Part shown: one piece after another, positions 25,226 to 35,063 of the stretch
Layout of the letters: each line of letters starts with the position of its first letter
Numbering within the stretch: the stretch's first letter is position 1
Assembly: GCF_014654615.1 (NCBI RefSeq)
Contig: NZ_BNBB01000036.1
Location: 1 to 55,730 of the forward strand
Source of the DNA: Streptosporangium violaceochromogenes
GTDB taxonomy: Bacteria > Actinomycetota > Actinomycetes > Streptosporangiales > Streptosporangiaceae
Reading direction: 5' to 3'
Length of the DNA stretch: 55,730 bases
Notes under the pieces: generated by a model
What the model saw: only the letters and a program-made list of their open reading frames with translations
Told to the model about the DNA's origin: nothing
Database searches by the model: none
Position numbers and translations under genes: made by a program

Positions 25226-26119
25226 TCACCTGCCCCGGCGGCGCCCGTCGGCGAGAAAGGCGCCCAGCGCGTCCCTGGTGGCGCGCAGCGCGGCGTCGGA
25301 GGTGTCGAACGTACGCTGCGCGGTGCCGACGAAGATGCAGTCGACGATCAGAAGCTGGCTGATCCGGCTGGCCAGCGCCCCGGGACGGAACGCGGTCTCC
25401 CGGCCCGCCGAGACCAGGACGTGATCGGCGAGCTCGGCCAGTGAGGAGCGCGGGTTGTTGGTGATCGCCACCGTGGTCGCGCCCGCCTTGCGCGCCACCT
25501 CCACCGGCGCCAGAACGTCGGGGGTCTCGCCGGTGCAGCTCACCCCCACCACGACGTCGCCGGACCGTACCAGCGCGGCGCTGGTCAGCGCGAGGTGCGC
25601 GTCGGTGAAGGAGTGGCAGGGGCGGCCGATCCGCATCAGCTTCTGCTCCATGTCGGCCGCCACGAGGCCGGAGGCCCCGACCCCGTAGACGTCGATCCGG
25701 CGGGCGCCCGCCACGGCCTCGACGACCGCGCCCAGCCGGTCCGGGTCGAGCTGGGCCGCGGTGTCGGCCAGCGCCTCCGACTCCGCCCTGGCCACCTTCG
25801 CGATCACGTCGGTGAGCGGGTCGTCGGGCGCCAGGTCACCGGGGACCAGCCGCTCGGGCGTCGCCCTGGCCACCGCGGCGGCCAGGGCGAAACGCAGCTG
25901 GGAGTAGCCGGCGAAGCCCAGGGCCCTCGCGGTGCGCACGATCGTGGCCTCGCTCGTCCCGGAGGCCGCGCTGAACTCGGTGATGGTGCTGCGGGCGACC
26001 AGGCCGGGGTCGTCGAGGATGAGACGGGCGATGGCCTGGGCCGCGGGGGTGAGCGAGGGCAGGACCGCTCTGACCGTGGCCACCGGGCTCACGGGGGCCG
26101 AGCCGTCGTGGGCGTTCAT
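25226..26119 (-). CDS. RpiR/MurR-family transcription regulator
   Basis: The 297-residue protein has an N-terminal HTH_6 domain (SLTPAAQAIARLILDDPGLV, then FSAASGTSEATIVRTARALG) and a SIS sugar-phosphate-binding domain (about 110-250, DVYGVGASGLVAADMEQKL; GVSCTGETPDVL). This build is that of MurR, which responds to MurNAc-6-phosphate. ATG 26117-26119 has GGGAG six bases upstream. It is convergent with the hydrolase gene and close to the glucosaminidase gene, so it is the likely local regulator of this cluster. Confidence 0.85.
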   Translation of the reverse strand: MNAHDGSAPVSPVATVRAVLPSLTPAAQAIARLILDDPGLVARSTITEFSAASGTSEATIVRTARALGFAGYSQLRFALAAAVARATPERLVPGDLAPDDPLTDVIAKVARAESEALADTAAQLDPDRLGAVVEAVAGARRIDVYGVGASGLVAADMEQKLMRIGRPCHSFTDAHLALTSAALVRSGDVVVGVSCTGETPDVLAPVEVARKAGATTVAITNNPRSSLAELADHVLVSAGRETAFRPGALASRISQLLIVDCIFVGTAQRTFDTSDAALRATRDALGAFLADGRRRGR

Positions 26120-26142
26120 CGAATCTCCCGAGGGGTGGAGAT

Positions 26143-26161
26143 CCCCGCCCCCGAGGCGGGG
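26143..26161. terminator. Hairpin upstream of the regulator gene
   Basis: CCCCGCC (26143-26149) pairs with GGCGGGG (26155-26161). It lies between the regulator start and the glucosaminidase 3' end, so it may add to termination of the glucosaminidase transcript or sit in the regulator leader. Confidence 0.3.
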
Positions 26162-26190
26162 CGGAAGGACGGTCGCCGGCCGCATGGTAG

Positions 26191-26212
26191 CCCCGGCCCG
26201 CGCGGGCCGGGG
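26191..26212 (-). terminator. Palindromic hairpin after the glucosaminidase gene
   Basis: A perfect 22-base palindrome, half-site CCCCGGCCCGC, lies about 60 bases beyond the glucosaminidase stop. It has no T-run, as with several other hairpins in this window. Confidence 0.4.
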
Positions 26213-26273
26213 TCCTTCGGTTCCGGGGGTGGGGAGGAGGTCAAGGGGGACACCTTTTCTGTCGAGGTCAAGC

Positions 26274-27791
26274 CTATGGGGCACCGGCCAGCCAGAGGGC
26301 GACAACATGGGCGGAGACCCTGGAAATGCCGTGAGTGGCGATATATACGGCACCCATGGGCTCGCCGGGCAGCCCGGTCTCGACGACGACCGCGTCGGGA
26401 CGGAGGCGGACGGCCCGGGCCAGCAGTCTTCCGACCCACGGGTGGCGCGGGGCGTCGTGCGCCACCAGCACGATCGGCCGCGTGGGGTCGGAGATGTCGG
26501 GGAGCCCCGTCGTCTCGGTGGCGATCGTGTGCCCCACGGTGCCCGGCAGCAGCTCGGTCACGGCGCCGATCAGGCCGGTGGGGACCCCCGGGTCGACCGC
26601 CGGGTTGAGCCTGGGGGCGATGTCGACGATCAGCGGCGGTCCCGGCGGCCCCGGCGGGGTGACCAGGCGGAGGTCGGCCGGACGGCCGCCCGCCACGGTC
26701 ACCCGCACCGCCGCGCGCGCGGCCGGCAGACCAGCGCTCTCCCCGGTGTCGCGCCCGCGCGGGGGCTCCCACGCCGGCGCGCGGGGGGCCGCGGCGTGCC
26801 AGGCGGCCAGGGCCAGCACGCGCCCCGCCGCCTCCGCCAGGCGCTCCTCGGGCAGTCGCCCGGCGTGCACGGCCTCCACGATCGCCTCGCGCAACGCGGC
26901 GACACCGCCGCCGTCGGGGAAGGGCGCCCCCACGCAGATCGCGTCCGCGCCCGCCGCGAGCGCCCGGACCGCGATCTCGCCGGGGGGATACAGCGCCGCG
27001 ACGGCGGTCATCTCGATGGCGTCGGTGACCAGCAGGCCGCCGAAGCCCAGCTCGCGGCGGAGCAGCCCGGTCAGGATCGGCGCGCTCAGCGTGGCGGGCG
27101 CGGCGGGGTCGAACGCCGGAACCAGCAGGTGGCCGCACATCACGGCCCGGACACCGGCGCGCACCGCGGCGCGGAACGGCGGCAGGTCGCGCTCGCGGAG
27201 CAGTCCGGCGGAGGCGCGCACGGTCGGCAGCGCGTGGTGGGAGTCGGTGACGGTGTCACCGTGGCCGGGAAAGTGCTTGGCGCAGGCGGCCACCCCCGTG
27301 CTCTGCAGCCCCTTGATCCAGGCGACGCCGTGCCGGGCGACGAGCTGGGGGTCGGGCCCGAAGGAGCGGATGCCGATCACGGGGTTGTCGGGGTTGGCGT
27401 TGACGTCGACCACGGGCGCGTAGTCCAGGGTGACACCGACCGTGGCGAGGAACCGGCCGATCTCGCGGGCCACCAGCTCGGTCCGCGCGACGTCGTCGGC
27501 GACGCCCAGCGCCCGGTTGCCCGGCCAGGAGCTGCCGGCTTTGGCCTCCAGCCGGGTGACCGCCCCGCCCTCCTCGTCCACCGCGACCACCACGGCGGGG
27601 TTCTCCCGGCGCAGGGCCGCCACCAGCTCGGCCGCCTGCGCCGGGTCGCGGAGGTTGCGGGCGAACAGCACCGTCCCCCCGAGCCCCTCGGCCAGTGCCC
27701 GCCGCAGCCACCCGGGGGGCGAGGTGCCGACGAAGCCGGGCTGGAGCACGGTCATGGCCAGCCGGGCCAGGTCGGGGCTACTGTGCGGCAT
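26274..27791 (-). CDS. nagZ: Glycoside hydrolase family 3, NagZ-like beta-N-acetylglucosaminidase
   Basis: The 505-residue protein has the NagZ motifs: VAVDEEGGAVTRLE (69-82), KHFPGHGDTVTDSHHALPTV (172-191) with the Asp183-x-His185 acid/base dyad specific to NagZ, and LLVTDAIEMTAV with nucleophile Asp257. A C-terminal GH3 domain (about 350-505) makes it longer than E. coli NagZ and closer to Bacillus-type enzymes. No signal peptide is seen, so it acts in the cytoplasm, cleaving GlcNAc from GlcNAc-MurNAc(-peptide). ATG 27789-27791 follows AAGG at good spacing. Its own AT-rich promoter region lies upstream. Confidence 0.85.
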   Translation of the reverse strand: MPHSSPDLARLAMTVLQPGFVGTSPPGWLRRALAEGLGGTVLFARNLRDPAQAAELVAALRRENPAVVVAVDEEGGAVTRLEAKAGSSWPGNRALGVADDVARTELVAREIGRFLATVGVTLDYAPVVDVNANPDNPVIGIRSFGPDPQLVARHGVAWIKGLQSTGVAACAKHFPGHGDTVTDSHHALPTVRASAGLLRERDLPPFRAAVRAGVRAVMCGHLLVPAFDPAAPATLSAPILTGLLRRELGFGGLLVTDAIEMTAVAALYPPGEIAVRALAAGADAICVGAPFPDGGGVAALREAIVEAVHAGRLPEERLAEAAGRVLALAAWHAAAPRAPAWEPPRGRDTGESAGLPAARAAVRVTVAGGRPADLRLVTPPGPPGPPLIVDIAPRLNPAVDPGVPTGLIGAVTELLPGTVGHTIATETTGLPDISDPTRPIVLVAHDAPRHPWVGRLLARAVRLRPDAVVVETGLPGEPMGAVYIATHGISRVSAHVVALWLAGAP

Positions 27792-27840
27792 GGAGCACCT
27801 TCTCGAAGGAGACGTCTCGGGGTAGATTACAGGTTGATGG

Positions 27841-27855
27841 CATTTTCTTTCACTG
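27841..27855 (-). promoter_or_regulatory. Candidate GTGAAA operator before nagZ
   Basis: Read on the minus strand this is GTGAAAGAAAATG, within an AT-rich islet (27825-27885) upstream of the glucosaminidase gene. It shares the GTGAAA core with sites ahead of murQ and the kinase gene. Confidence 0.3.
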
Positions 27856-27938
27856 TCATTACTGTTTATGGAGTTTTCTATCATGCCCGGTGCCGGGCCC
27901 CGCGGGCCGTCCCCTTGCCGAGCTCGGGGGAGCGGCGG

Positions 27939-28925
27939 TCACCGGAGCGGCTGAGGGCCGATCAACCTGCGGTGCGCGGTGAGGGCGTCGGGGCCCAGCG
28001 TGTGCAGCGCGAGCGCCGCCGCCCCGGCCGCGCCGTCGCGGGCGGTGACCACGGGGCCCGGAAGCCCGGCGCGCACCCGCGCGGACAGCAGGGTGGGCTC
28101 GGTGAGCAGAGAACCCGCCAGCACCAGCGGGCCGGAGGCGGGGCCCAGTGACCGCACGGTCCCGGCCAGCAGCAGCGCCGCCTCCCGGACGATCGCCGTC
28201 GCCGTCGCGTCGCCCGTCTCGGCGGCGGCCTCGACCAGCGGCGCGAGCCGCGCCAGCCACGCCGGTCCCGCGTCGGCGACGCCCGCGTGGACCGCGCTCA
28301 CGATCCACCCGGCCGTCTCCGGGCCGGGTGCCTTCCGGCGTGCCGCCGAACCGGCCGCCGGGGAGCGGGCCCGCAGGTCGCCGAGGACCGTCCCGCACAG
28401 CGCGGTGGGACCGGCCCGCCCGTCGAGCGAGGCCAGCACCGCCCGTACGGCGCGCAGCCCGATCCACGCCCCCGACCCCTCGTCGCCGAGCAGCCAGCCG
28501 TACCCGTCGGCCCGGCGGACGATCCGGCGGTCCTCGATCCGGGCGGCCACCGCGCCGGTGCCCGCGATCAGGACCGTCCCCGACGGCTCCTCGGTCGCCC
28601 CGGCGAAGGCCACGAGCGTGTCGGGCACCACCGCGGGGTGTCCGGTCAGGCCGCTCAAGCGCCACGCCTCCCCGGCGATCGCGCAGGCCGGCCCGGGCGC
28701 CGCCTCCACGCCGGCCAGCCCGAACACCCCGGCCGCCACCCCCGCCGGATCCAGGCCCTTCAGGGCCTCCCGCAGCGCCGCGCGCAGGCTCCCGGTGGGG
28801 TCGGCGGCCGAGAGCGTGTTCGCGCCCCCGCCGTAGCCCCGCCCGGCGACCTCGCCCGACTCCGTCGCCACCACGCAGCGGGTGCTCGTCCCGCCGCCGT
28901 CGACGCCGATGACCAGTGTCGTCAC
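27939..28925 (-). CDS. BadF/BadG-family amino-sugar kinase (GlcNAc/MurNAc kinase-like)
   Basis: The 328-residue protein has the ASKHA nucleotide-binding layout: phosphate-1 VIGVDGGGTSTRCVV at the N terminus, phosphate-2 LIAGTGAVAARI and GDEGSGAWIG in the middle. The family includes GlcNAc kinases and Clostridium MurK, which phosphorylates both MurNAc and GlcNAc at C6. If the ABC importer brings in unphosphorylated sugars, this kinase would supply MurNAc-6-phosphate to MurQ. GTG 28923-28925 follows GGAGGA closely. Its promoter region shares the AT-rich motif. Sugar preference is inferred from context. Confidence 0.85.
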   Translation of the reverse strand: MTTLVIGVDGGGTSTRCVVATESGEVAGRGYGGGANTLSAADPTGSLRAALREALKGLDPAGVAAGVFGLAGVEAAPGPACAIAGEAWRLSGLTGHPAVVPDTLVAFAGATEEPSGTVLIAGTGAVAARIEDRRIVRRADGYGWLLGDEGSGAWIGLRAVRAVLASLDGRAGPTALCGTVLGDLRARSPAAGSAARRKAPGPETAGWIVSAVHAGVADAGPAWLARLAPLVEAAAETGDATATAIVREAALLLAGTVRSLGPASGPLVLAGSLLTEPTLLSARVRAGLPGPVVTARDGAAGAAALALHTLGPDALTAHRRLIGPQPLR

Positions 28926-28966
28926 ACATCCTCCATATGGAGATAATCTCCCTTCATCCGGCATCC

Positions 28967-28979
28967 TGTGAAGAATTTC
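28967..28979 (+). promoter_or_regulatory. Candidate operator before the amino-sugar kinase gene
   Basis: TGTGAAGAATTTC lies 42 bases upstream of the kinase GTG, and GAAGAATTTC is a near-dyad. It is similar to the sites before murQ and nagZ. Confidence 0.3.
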
Positions 28980-29045
28980 GGCCGGCGGGGACGCGGAGGG
29001 ACGGCCGGGGCCGCGGTGGCCCGGGGAGCCGCGGCGCGTTCCCGC

Positions 29046-30683
<1,638 letters not shown>

Positions 30684-31029
30684 CATGCTCTCCTTCGCGT
30701 CGGTCCCGGGGAAGGTACCTACCCCGAAATCCATGAGGGAGCGGGGGCGAGCGGCCGCCTCGGGACGGGTGCCGCGGGGCCCGGAACCCCGGGTGGAGCG
30801 GGCGAATCCGCCCTAATGATCGCGATTTTCCACCTCATGGGCAGCTATACGGCGATGCATCATGGTCGATTGACGATTGGATCTTTCTGGGAGATATGTG
30901 GTCAAGAGTCACTTCATGGGGCATTTATCGTGAAAGTAGAGGGCATTGATCTACGAACAGATCGATGAGGCAGGCGGGATCCGTCTGAACGGGTCCGGGC
31001 GGCCCATCCGTCCCATCAAGGAGATCATC
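30684..31029. other. Divergent intergenic region between pgm and the fasciclin protein gene
   Basis: The half next to the fasciclin gene (30820-30960) is strikingly AT-rich for this genome and should hold its promoter. A 50-codon frame beginning at 30816 has no ribosome-binding site or coding bias, so I do not call it. Confidence 0.4.
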
Positions 31030-31725
31030 GTGAGGAAGAAGTCTCTTCTCGCATCCGCTCTCGCCGCGGTGGCCCTGGCCGCCTTCCCCGTCGCCGCCCA
31101 GGCGACCGTCACGGGTTCCGCCTTCGCCTTCTCTCCCACGCCGGAGCCGGACATGTCCGAGCCGTCGGAGAACACGTCGAGCCCGCCCTCGGAGAACATG
31201 TCCAGCCCTCCGTCGGAGAACATGTCCAGCCCGCCCACGGAGGAGGGCGCCGCCAAGCCCTTCGGCCCCGGCTGCACCGCGCTGCCCCCCTCCGGGCCCG
31301 GCAGCCTCGCCGAGATGGCCAAGGAGAAGGTCGCCGACGCGGTGGCCCAGAACCCCAAGCTGTCGCAGCTCGCCGACGCGATCAAGGAGTCCGGACTGGG
31401 CGAGACGCTCAACTCCGCCCAGGGCGTCACGGTGTTCGCGCCCAACGACGACGCGTTCTCCCAGGTTCCGCAGGAGGCCCGCGACAAGCTCAAGGCGGAC
31501 AAGGCCCAGCTGAAGAAGGTGCTCACCTACCACGTCGTCTCCGGGCGGGTCACCCCCAGGGAACTGAAGAGCGGGACGCTGGAGACGCTTGAGGGCGGCA
31601 AGCTGACCGTCAAGGAGGAGAACGGGGAGTACACGGTCAACGACGCCAAGATCGTTTGCGGTAACATCCCCACCGCCAACGCGGTCGTCTACGTCATCGA
31701 CAAGGTGCTCATCCCGCCGCAGTGA
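31030..31725 (+). CDS. Secreted fasciclin-domain protein with short repeats
   Basis: The 231-residue precursor starts with a signal peptide (RKKSLLASALAAVALAAFPV, then AAQA). A low-complexity stalk has three SENxSSPP repeats (about residues 43-68). The C-terminal half is a FAS1 domain with the LNSAQGVTVFAPNDDAFSQV motif and the conserved H2 box VLTYHVVSG, like mycobacterial MPT70/MPT83. Such proteins bind cell-surface or matrix ligands; the target is unknown. The GTG start follows AAGGAG. No lipobox Cys or sorting signal is seen, so it is probably released. Confidence 0.9.
   Translation: MRKKSLLASALAAVALAAFPVAAQATVTGSAFAFSPTPEPDMSEPSENTSSPPSENMSSPPSENMSSPPTEEGAAKPFGPGCTALPPSGPGSLAEMAKEKVADAVAQNPKLSQLADAIKESGLGETLNSAQGVTVFAPNDDAFSQVPQEARDKLKADKAQLKKVLTYHVVSGRVTPRELKSGTLETLEGGKLTVKEENGEYTVNDAKIVCGNIPTANAVVYVIDKVLIPPQ
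31161..31232 (+). repeat. Three 24-base repeats inside the fasciclin gene
   Basis: Units starting near 31166, 31190 and 31214 share GAGAACATGTCCAGCCC-like sequence and encode SENT/M-SSPP. They form the stalk between signal peptide and FAS1 domain and could vary in copy number. Confidence 0.7.
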
Positions 31726-31842
31726 CCGGCGCGGGGCCGCCGGAGGGGCGCTCGGCGCGGGTGCCCCTCACGACGGCCGCCGCGGCGGGCCCGCGCGGAC
31801 CCCTTGGGAGCCTCGCGGGCGGCCAGGGGGTCTTACGGGCGG

Positions 31843-32658
31843 CTAGGAGGTCTTGCGGGCGACCCCGCCCACGGCCCACGTCTTCTCGGGGCCCCGGACG
31901 GTGAGGGGGTTGTCCGGCCGCCAGTGGCGGAGGTAGACCAGCCCGGGGTCCACCAGCTCCAGCCCGTCGAAGAAGCGCAGTACCTGACCGCGCGTGCGTG
32001 AGGGGTCCTGCTCGCGCCCGAGGACCCGGCGGTAGATGTCGACGAGCGGCCCCGCCACCTCGGGGCGGATGTCGAAGACGGCGTGGGCGACGGCGAGGTG
32101 ACTGCCGGCCGCCATCGGGTCGCACAACCGGGCGACGAGCTTGAACGGGTCGTCCTCGTCGGGGATGAGCTGGAGCGCCGAGCCGATCAGCGTGGCCACC
32201 GGCCGGTCGAAGTCGACGAGCCCCAGCCCGTCGAGGTCGCCGAGCAGCTCGTCGGGATGGAGCACGTCGCCCCCGATGGCGGCGGTGACGGAGTTGGTGA
32301 CGAGCAGCGCCTCGCAGTGGGAGAGGACGACCGGGTCGTCGGCGACGTAGACCACGCGGGCGCCGGGCAGCAGGGACTGGGCGACCTGGTGAACGTTGCG
32401 GCGCCCCGGGAGGCCGCAGCCGAGGACGACGAACTGGGAGACGCCCCGCTCGACGAGGTAGCGCACCGCCCGGTGGAGGAAGGCCTCCCGTTCCTTGGCC
32501 ATGACCCTGATCTCCGGGGCGACGGCGAGCACCTGTTCGGCGGCCAGGCGATCGGCCGCGAAATTGTCCTTGCCGCCCAGGAAGTAGTCGTTCATCCGCG
32601 CGATGTTGGGCACGCTGGTGTCCAACGTCATCCGTACCCGTGTAGCCGCGTCGCCCAT
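31843..32658 (-). CDS. SAM-dependent methyltransferase of the actinobacterial PF04672 family
   Basis: The 271-residue protein has the signature start of this family: SVPNIARMNDYFLGGKDNFA with the YFLGGKDNF box, then FVVLGCGLPGRRNVHQVAQ as the SAM-binding strand-loop. The family is greatly expanded in actinobacteria; substrates are mostly unknown. ATG 32656-32658 follows GGAGATGAGG. It ends in ARKTS just inside an imperfect direct repeat (31820-31860). The promoter probably lies in the AT-rich spacer 32690-32800. Confidence 0.9.
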   Translation of the reverse strand: MGDAATRVRMTLDTSVPNIARMNDYFLGGKDNFAADRLAAEQVLAVAPEIRVMAKEREAFLHRAVRYLVERGVSQFVVLGCGLPGRRNVHQVAQSLLPGARVVYVADDPVVLSHCEALLVTNSVTAAIGGDVLHPDELLGDLDGLGLVDFDRPVATLIGSALQLIPDEDDPFKLVARLCDPMAAGSHLAVAHAVFDIRPEVAGPLVDIYRRVLGREQDPSRTRGQVLRFFDGLELVDPGLVYLRHWRPDNPLTVRGPEKTWAVGGVARKTS

Positions 32659-32852
32659 GCCTCATCTCCTCGGTCGCCTGTGAGACTAAAGAACAACGGC
32701 ACCCATTGGTAGACGTCAGGCCACAGACAGTAAGAGAAGAACAGCGCTTATTCCACTTTCGGTCTTTATTGTAGTTAAATCAAATTTCTGTTTTCACGGC
32801 CGGGTGACGGGCGGGGACGCGGTGACCCGCCGCGGGGGCCGGAAAGGGGCCT

Positions 32853-33431
32853 TCAGTGGAGGCATTCCAGGTGCCGGACCGCCCGCGGGGGGAGGGCGAA
32901 CGAGGCCCACACCGCCTTGCCCCGGGTCGCGAGGGGGGCCCACCCCCACATCTGGCTGACCCCTTGGACCAGGTGCATCCCCCGGCCGCTCTCCGCCTCG
33001 TAGTCGGGTTCGCGCAGGCAGGGCCCCTGGTCGCTGGGGTCGGTGACCACGCACAGCACCCACCGTTCGGTGTGGCAGATGACAACCCTGACGTCCTGCG
33101 GGCGGCGGGGGTCGCCCGCCCCTCCGACGCCGTGCCGTACGGCGTTGGTCACCAGCTCGGAGACCACGACGTCGGTGTCGTCGATCAGCGACTCAAGCCG
33201 CCAGGAGCGCAGGGCGGCGGCGGTGAAGTCGCGGGCCGTCCGCGCCGGGCAGGGGTCGTGCGCGAGGCTGCGCACCGCCATCTGGAGGTGTCTGGCGTGG
33301 TCTTCTCCGTCCGTCCAGGGCGGCAGGCCGCTGGGCGGAAGCACATGATCAAGCATTGACAACCACCGTTCCCACCCACCGATCTCCGAGCGGATAGATG
33401 TGGCTTGACGTCTATGGCGAACAGTCATCAT
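32853..33431 (-). CDS. RsbW-like ATP-binding protein (HATPase_c_2)
   Basis: The 192-residue protein has the GHKL ATPase motifs of anti-sigma factor kinases: N-box VVSELVTNAVRHG, G1 TDPSDQGP and G2 ESGRGMHLV. Such lone proteins are numerous in actinobacteria and are thought to phosphorylate anti-anti-sigma factors. I chose ATG 33429-33431 because AAGG lies just upstream; a second ATG follows directly, and a later Met (33353-33355) would give a shorter form without a clear ribosome-binding site. It is divergent from the DUF397/XRE pair, a common arrangement. Confidence 0.9.
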   Translation of the reverse strand: MMTVRHRRQATSIRSEIGGWERWLSMLDHVLPPSGLPPWTDGEDHARHLQMAVRSLAHDPCPARTARDFTAAALRSWRLESLIDDTDVVVSELVTNAVRHGVGGAGDPRRPQDVRVVICHTERWVLCVVTDPSDQGPCLREPDYEAESGRGMHLVQGVSQMWGWAPLATRGKAVWASFALPPRAVRHLECLH

Positions 33432-33514
33432 GCGACCTTGGGGGGTGTGTCGATCGCCTTACGGGGGTCAACCTGTGTAGTCATCTTGCACGCGACGATG
33501 TGCATAAGCAAGTA

Positions 33515-33528
33515 CGGATGCACGTGCA
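33515..33528 (+). promoter_or_regulatory. Palindromic operator candidate before the DUF397/XRE pair
   Basis: GATGCACGTGCATC is a perfect 14-base palindrome overlapping the -35 zone of a likely promoter with -10 TATGAT (33543-33548). More half-sites (TTGCAC, GTGCAT, CTGCAC) flank it from 33484 to 33533. The XRE protein encoded downstream is the obvious candidate binder. Confidence 0.5.
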
Positions 33529-33589
33529 TCTGCACAGAGTCGTATGATCGTGTCGGTGTTTTCCCTCCCTGAACAGGTGAGAGGCCAAA

Positions 33590-33835
33590 ATGAGTCAGCT
33601 CTACAACGGCATGCCGGCGACCCAGCTCGACGGGGTCGTCTGGCGAAAGAGCCACTTCAGCAACCCCAGCGGCAACTGCGTGGAGATGGCCGCGCTCCCC
33701 GGCGGCGCCGTGGCGATCCGCAACTCGCGAGACCCCAGGGGGCCCGCCCTGATCTACACGCCGCGCGAGCTCGCCGCCTTCGTCCGGGGCGTCAAGAACG
33801 GCGACTTCGACGACATGGTCATCACAATTGATTGA
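33590..33835 (+). CDS. DUF397 protein
   Basis: An 81-residue protein with the DUF397 core WRKSHFSNPSGNCVEMAALP and the VAIRNSRDPRGPALIYTPRE block. These small proteins are regularly encoded next to an XRE-type regulator with a DUF5753 domain. In Streptomyces such pairs (as in the BldB/WhiJ group) influence development and antibiotic production, possibly as toxin-antitoxin-like partners. ATG 33590 follows GAGAGG. It lies 43 bases before the regulator gene. Confidence 0.92.
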   Translation: MSQLYNGMPATQLDGVVWRKSHFSNPSGNCVEMAALPGGAVAIRNSRDPRGPALIYTPRELAAFVRGVKNGDFDDMVITID

Positions 33836-33878
33836 AGAATAAAGCTGCCGGTGGCAGGGAACGAGCGACCGGAGTACC

Positions 33879-34850
33879 GTGAAGGCCCGCAACAGTCGCA
33901 AGGAGTGGGCAAGGGCTCATGTTCCGCGCCTTAAGGACCCTAAATTGATTACACCTCCCGCAGAAGGCGAGCCGGATCCGCCGACACCGGTGGTCATGCC
34001 ACGGGGCAGCTCGACGGTGCTGAAAATCGTGCTGGGCGCGCAGCTCCGCAGGCTCCGCGAGCGGCGGAACATCACCCTGGAGGAGGCGGGCCGCGCCATT
34101 CGCGCCTCGCACTCCAAGGTCAGCCGCATGGAGCTGGGCAGGGTGAGCTTCCGGGCGAGAGACGTGGCCGACCTGCTCACGCTGTACGGTGTAACCGACG
34201 GCGATGAGCGCCAGGCGCTGCTGACCCTCGTCGAGCGGGCGAACGTCACCGGCTGGTGGCACAACTACAACGACGTTCTGCCGTCCTGGTTCGAGACCTA
34301 CGTGGGGCTGGAGGAGTCGGCCACCGGCATCCGCAACTACGAGGTCCAGTTCGTGCCCGGTCTCCTCCAGAGCGAGGACTACGCCCGGGCCGTCATCCTC
34401 CTCGGCTACCCCAACGCCCCCGAGGAGGAGGTGAGGCGGCGGGTGCGGCTGCGCATGGCGCGCCAGCGGATCCTGCGCAACCCCGACCCGCCGCACCTGT
34501 GGGCCGTGCTGGACGAGGCCGTGCTGCGCCGCCCGCTCGGCGGGTCCGAGGTGATGCGCGGCCAGATCGACCACATCCTGCGCGCCCTCGACCTGCCCAA
34601 CGTGACCGTGCAGATCGTGCCGTTCAGCGTGGGCGGCCACGCCGCGGCCGGCGGCCCGTTCAGCATCCTGCGCTTCTCCCAGCCGGACCTGCCCGACGTG
34701 GTCTACATGGAGCAGCTCACCAGCGCGGTCTACCTGGAAAAGCGCGACGACGTCGACAGCTACCTGGAGGTGATGGAACGCCTGTGCATCGAGGCCGAGC
34801 CGGCCTCACGCACCCGGGAACTCCTCCTGCGCTTCCGCGAGGAGATGTGA
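33879..34850 (+). CDS. XRE-family regulator with DUF5753 domain
   Basis: The protein has an N-terminal helix-turn-helix (GAQLRRLRERRNITLEEAGR, then SHSKVSRMELGRV) and a C-terminal DUF5753 region (NYEVQFVPGLLQSEDYARAV). With GTG 33879 it is 323 residues; the alternative ATG 33996 gives 284 residues starting MPRGSSTVLKIVLGAQLRRL, which is where most relatives begin. The GTG has CGGAG upstream, so I kept it, but the short form is quite possible. It works with the DUF397 protein upstream and may repress their common promoter. Confidence 0.9.
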   Translation: MKARNSRKEWARAHVPRLKDPKLITPPAEGEPDPPTPVVMPRGSSTVLKIVLGAQLRRLRERRNITLEEAGRAIRASHSKVSRMELGRVSFRARDVADLLTLYGVTDGDERQALLTLVERANVTGWWHNYNDVLPSWFETYVGLEESATGIRNYEVQFVPGLLQSEDYARAVILLGYPNAPEEEVRRRVRLRMARQRILRNPDPPHLWAVLDEAVLRRPLGGSEVMRGQIDHILRALDLPNVTVQIVPFSVGGHAAAGGPFSILRFSQPDLPDVVYMEQLTSAVYLEKRDDVDSYLEVMERLCIEAEPASRTRELLLRFREEM

Positions 34851-34887
34851 GGACGCCGGGTGGTGCCGCGGCCCCCGCCGTGCCCCC

Positions 34888-34918
34888 CACCGGCCGGAAG
34901 GGCCCCTTCCGGCCGGTG
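34888..34918 (+). terminator. Palindromic hairpin after the XRE gene
   Basis: Two 15-base arms (34888-34902 and 34904-34918) are perfectly complementary around a single central C. The stem starts about 37 bases after the regulator stop; there is no T-run. Confidence 0.5.
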
Positions 34919-35063
34919 TCCGCGCAGGCGCGGGGCCGGTAAGCCCTTCGGGCACGCCCTCGGCGCGGCGGGCAGGACGCCGGCCACGGGGGCGGTGGAA
35001 TCGATCGGCGGTGTGTGATGTTCGATGGATTCCAGAGGCACACCGCCGATCCTGGAGGTTCCT

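Noticed and set aside
30816..30968. Possible 50-residue ORF in the AT-rich spacer
   Set aside because: No ribosome-binding site and no coding bias; the spacer is better explained as promoter DNA of the fasciclin gene.
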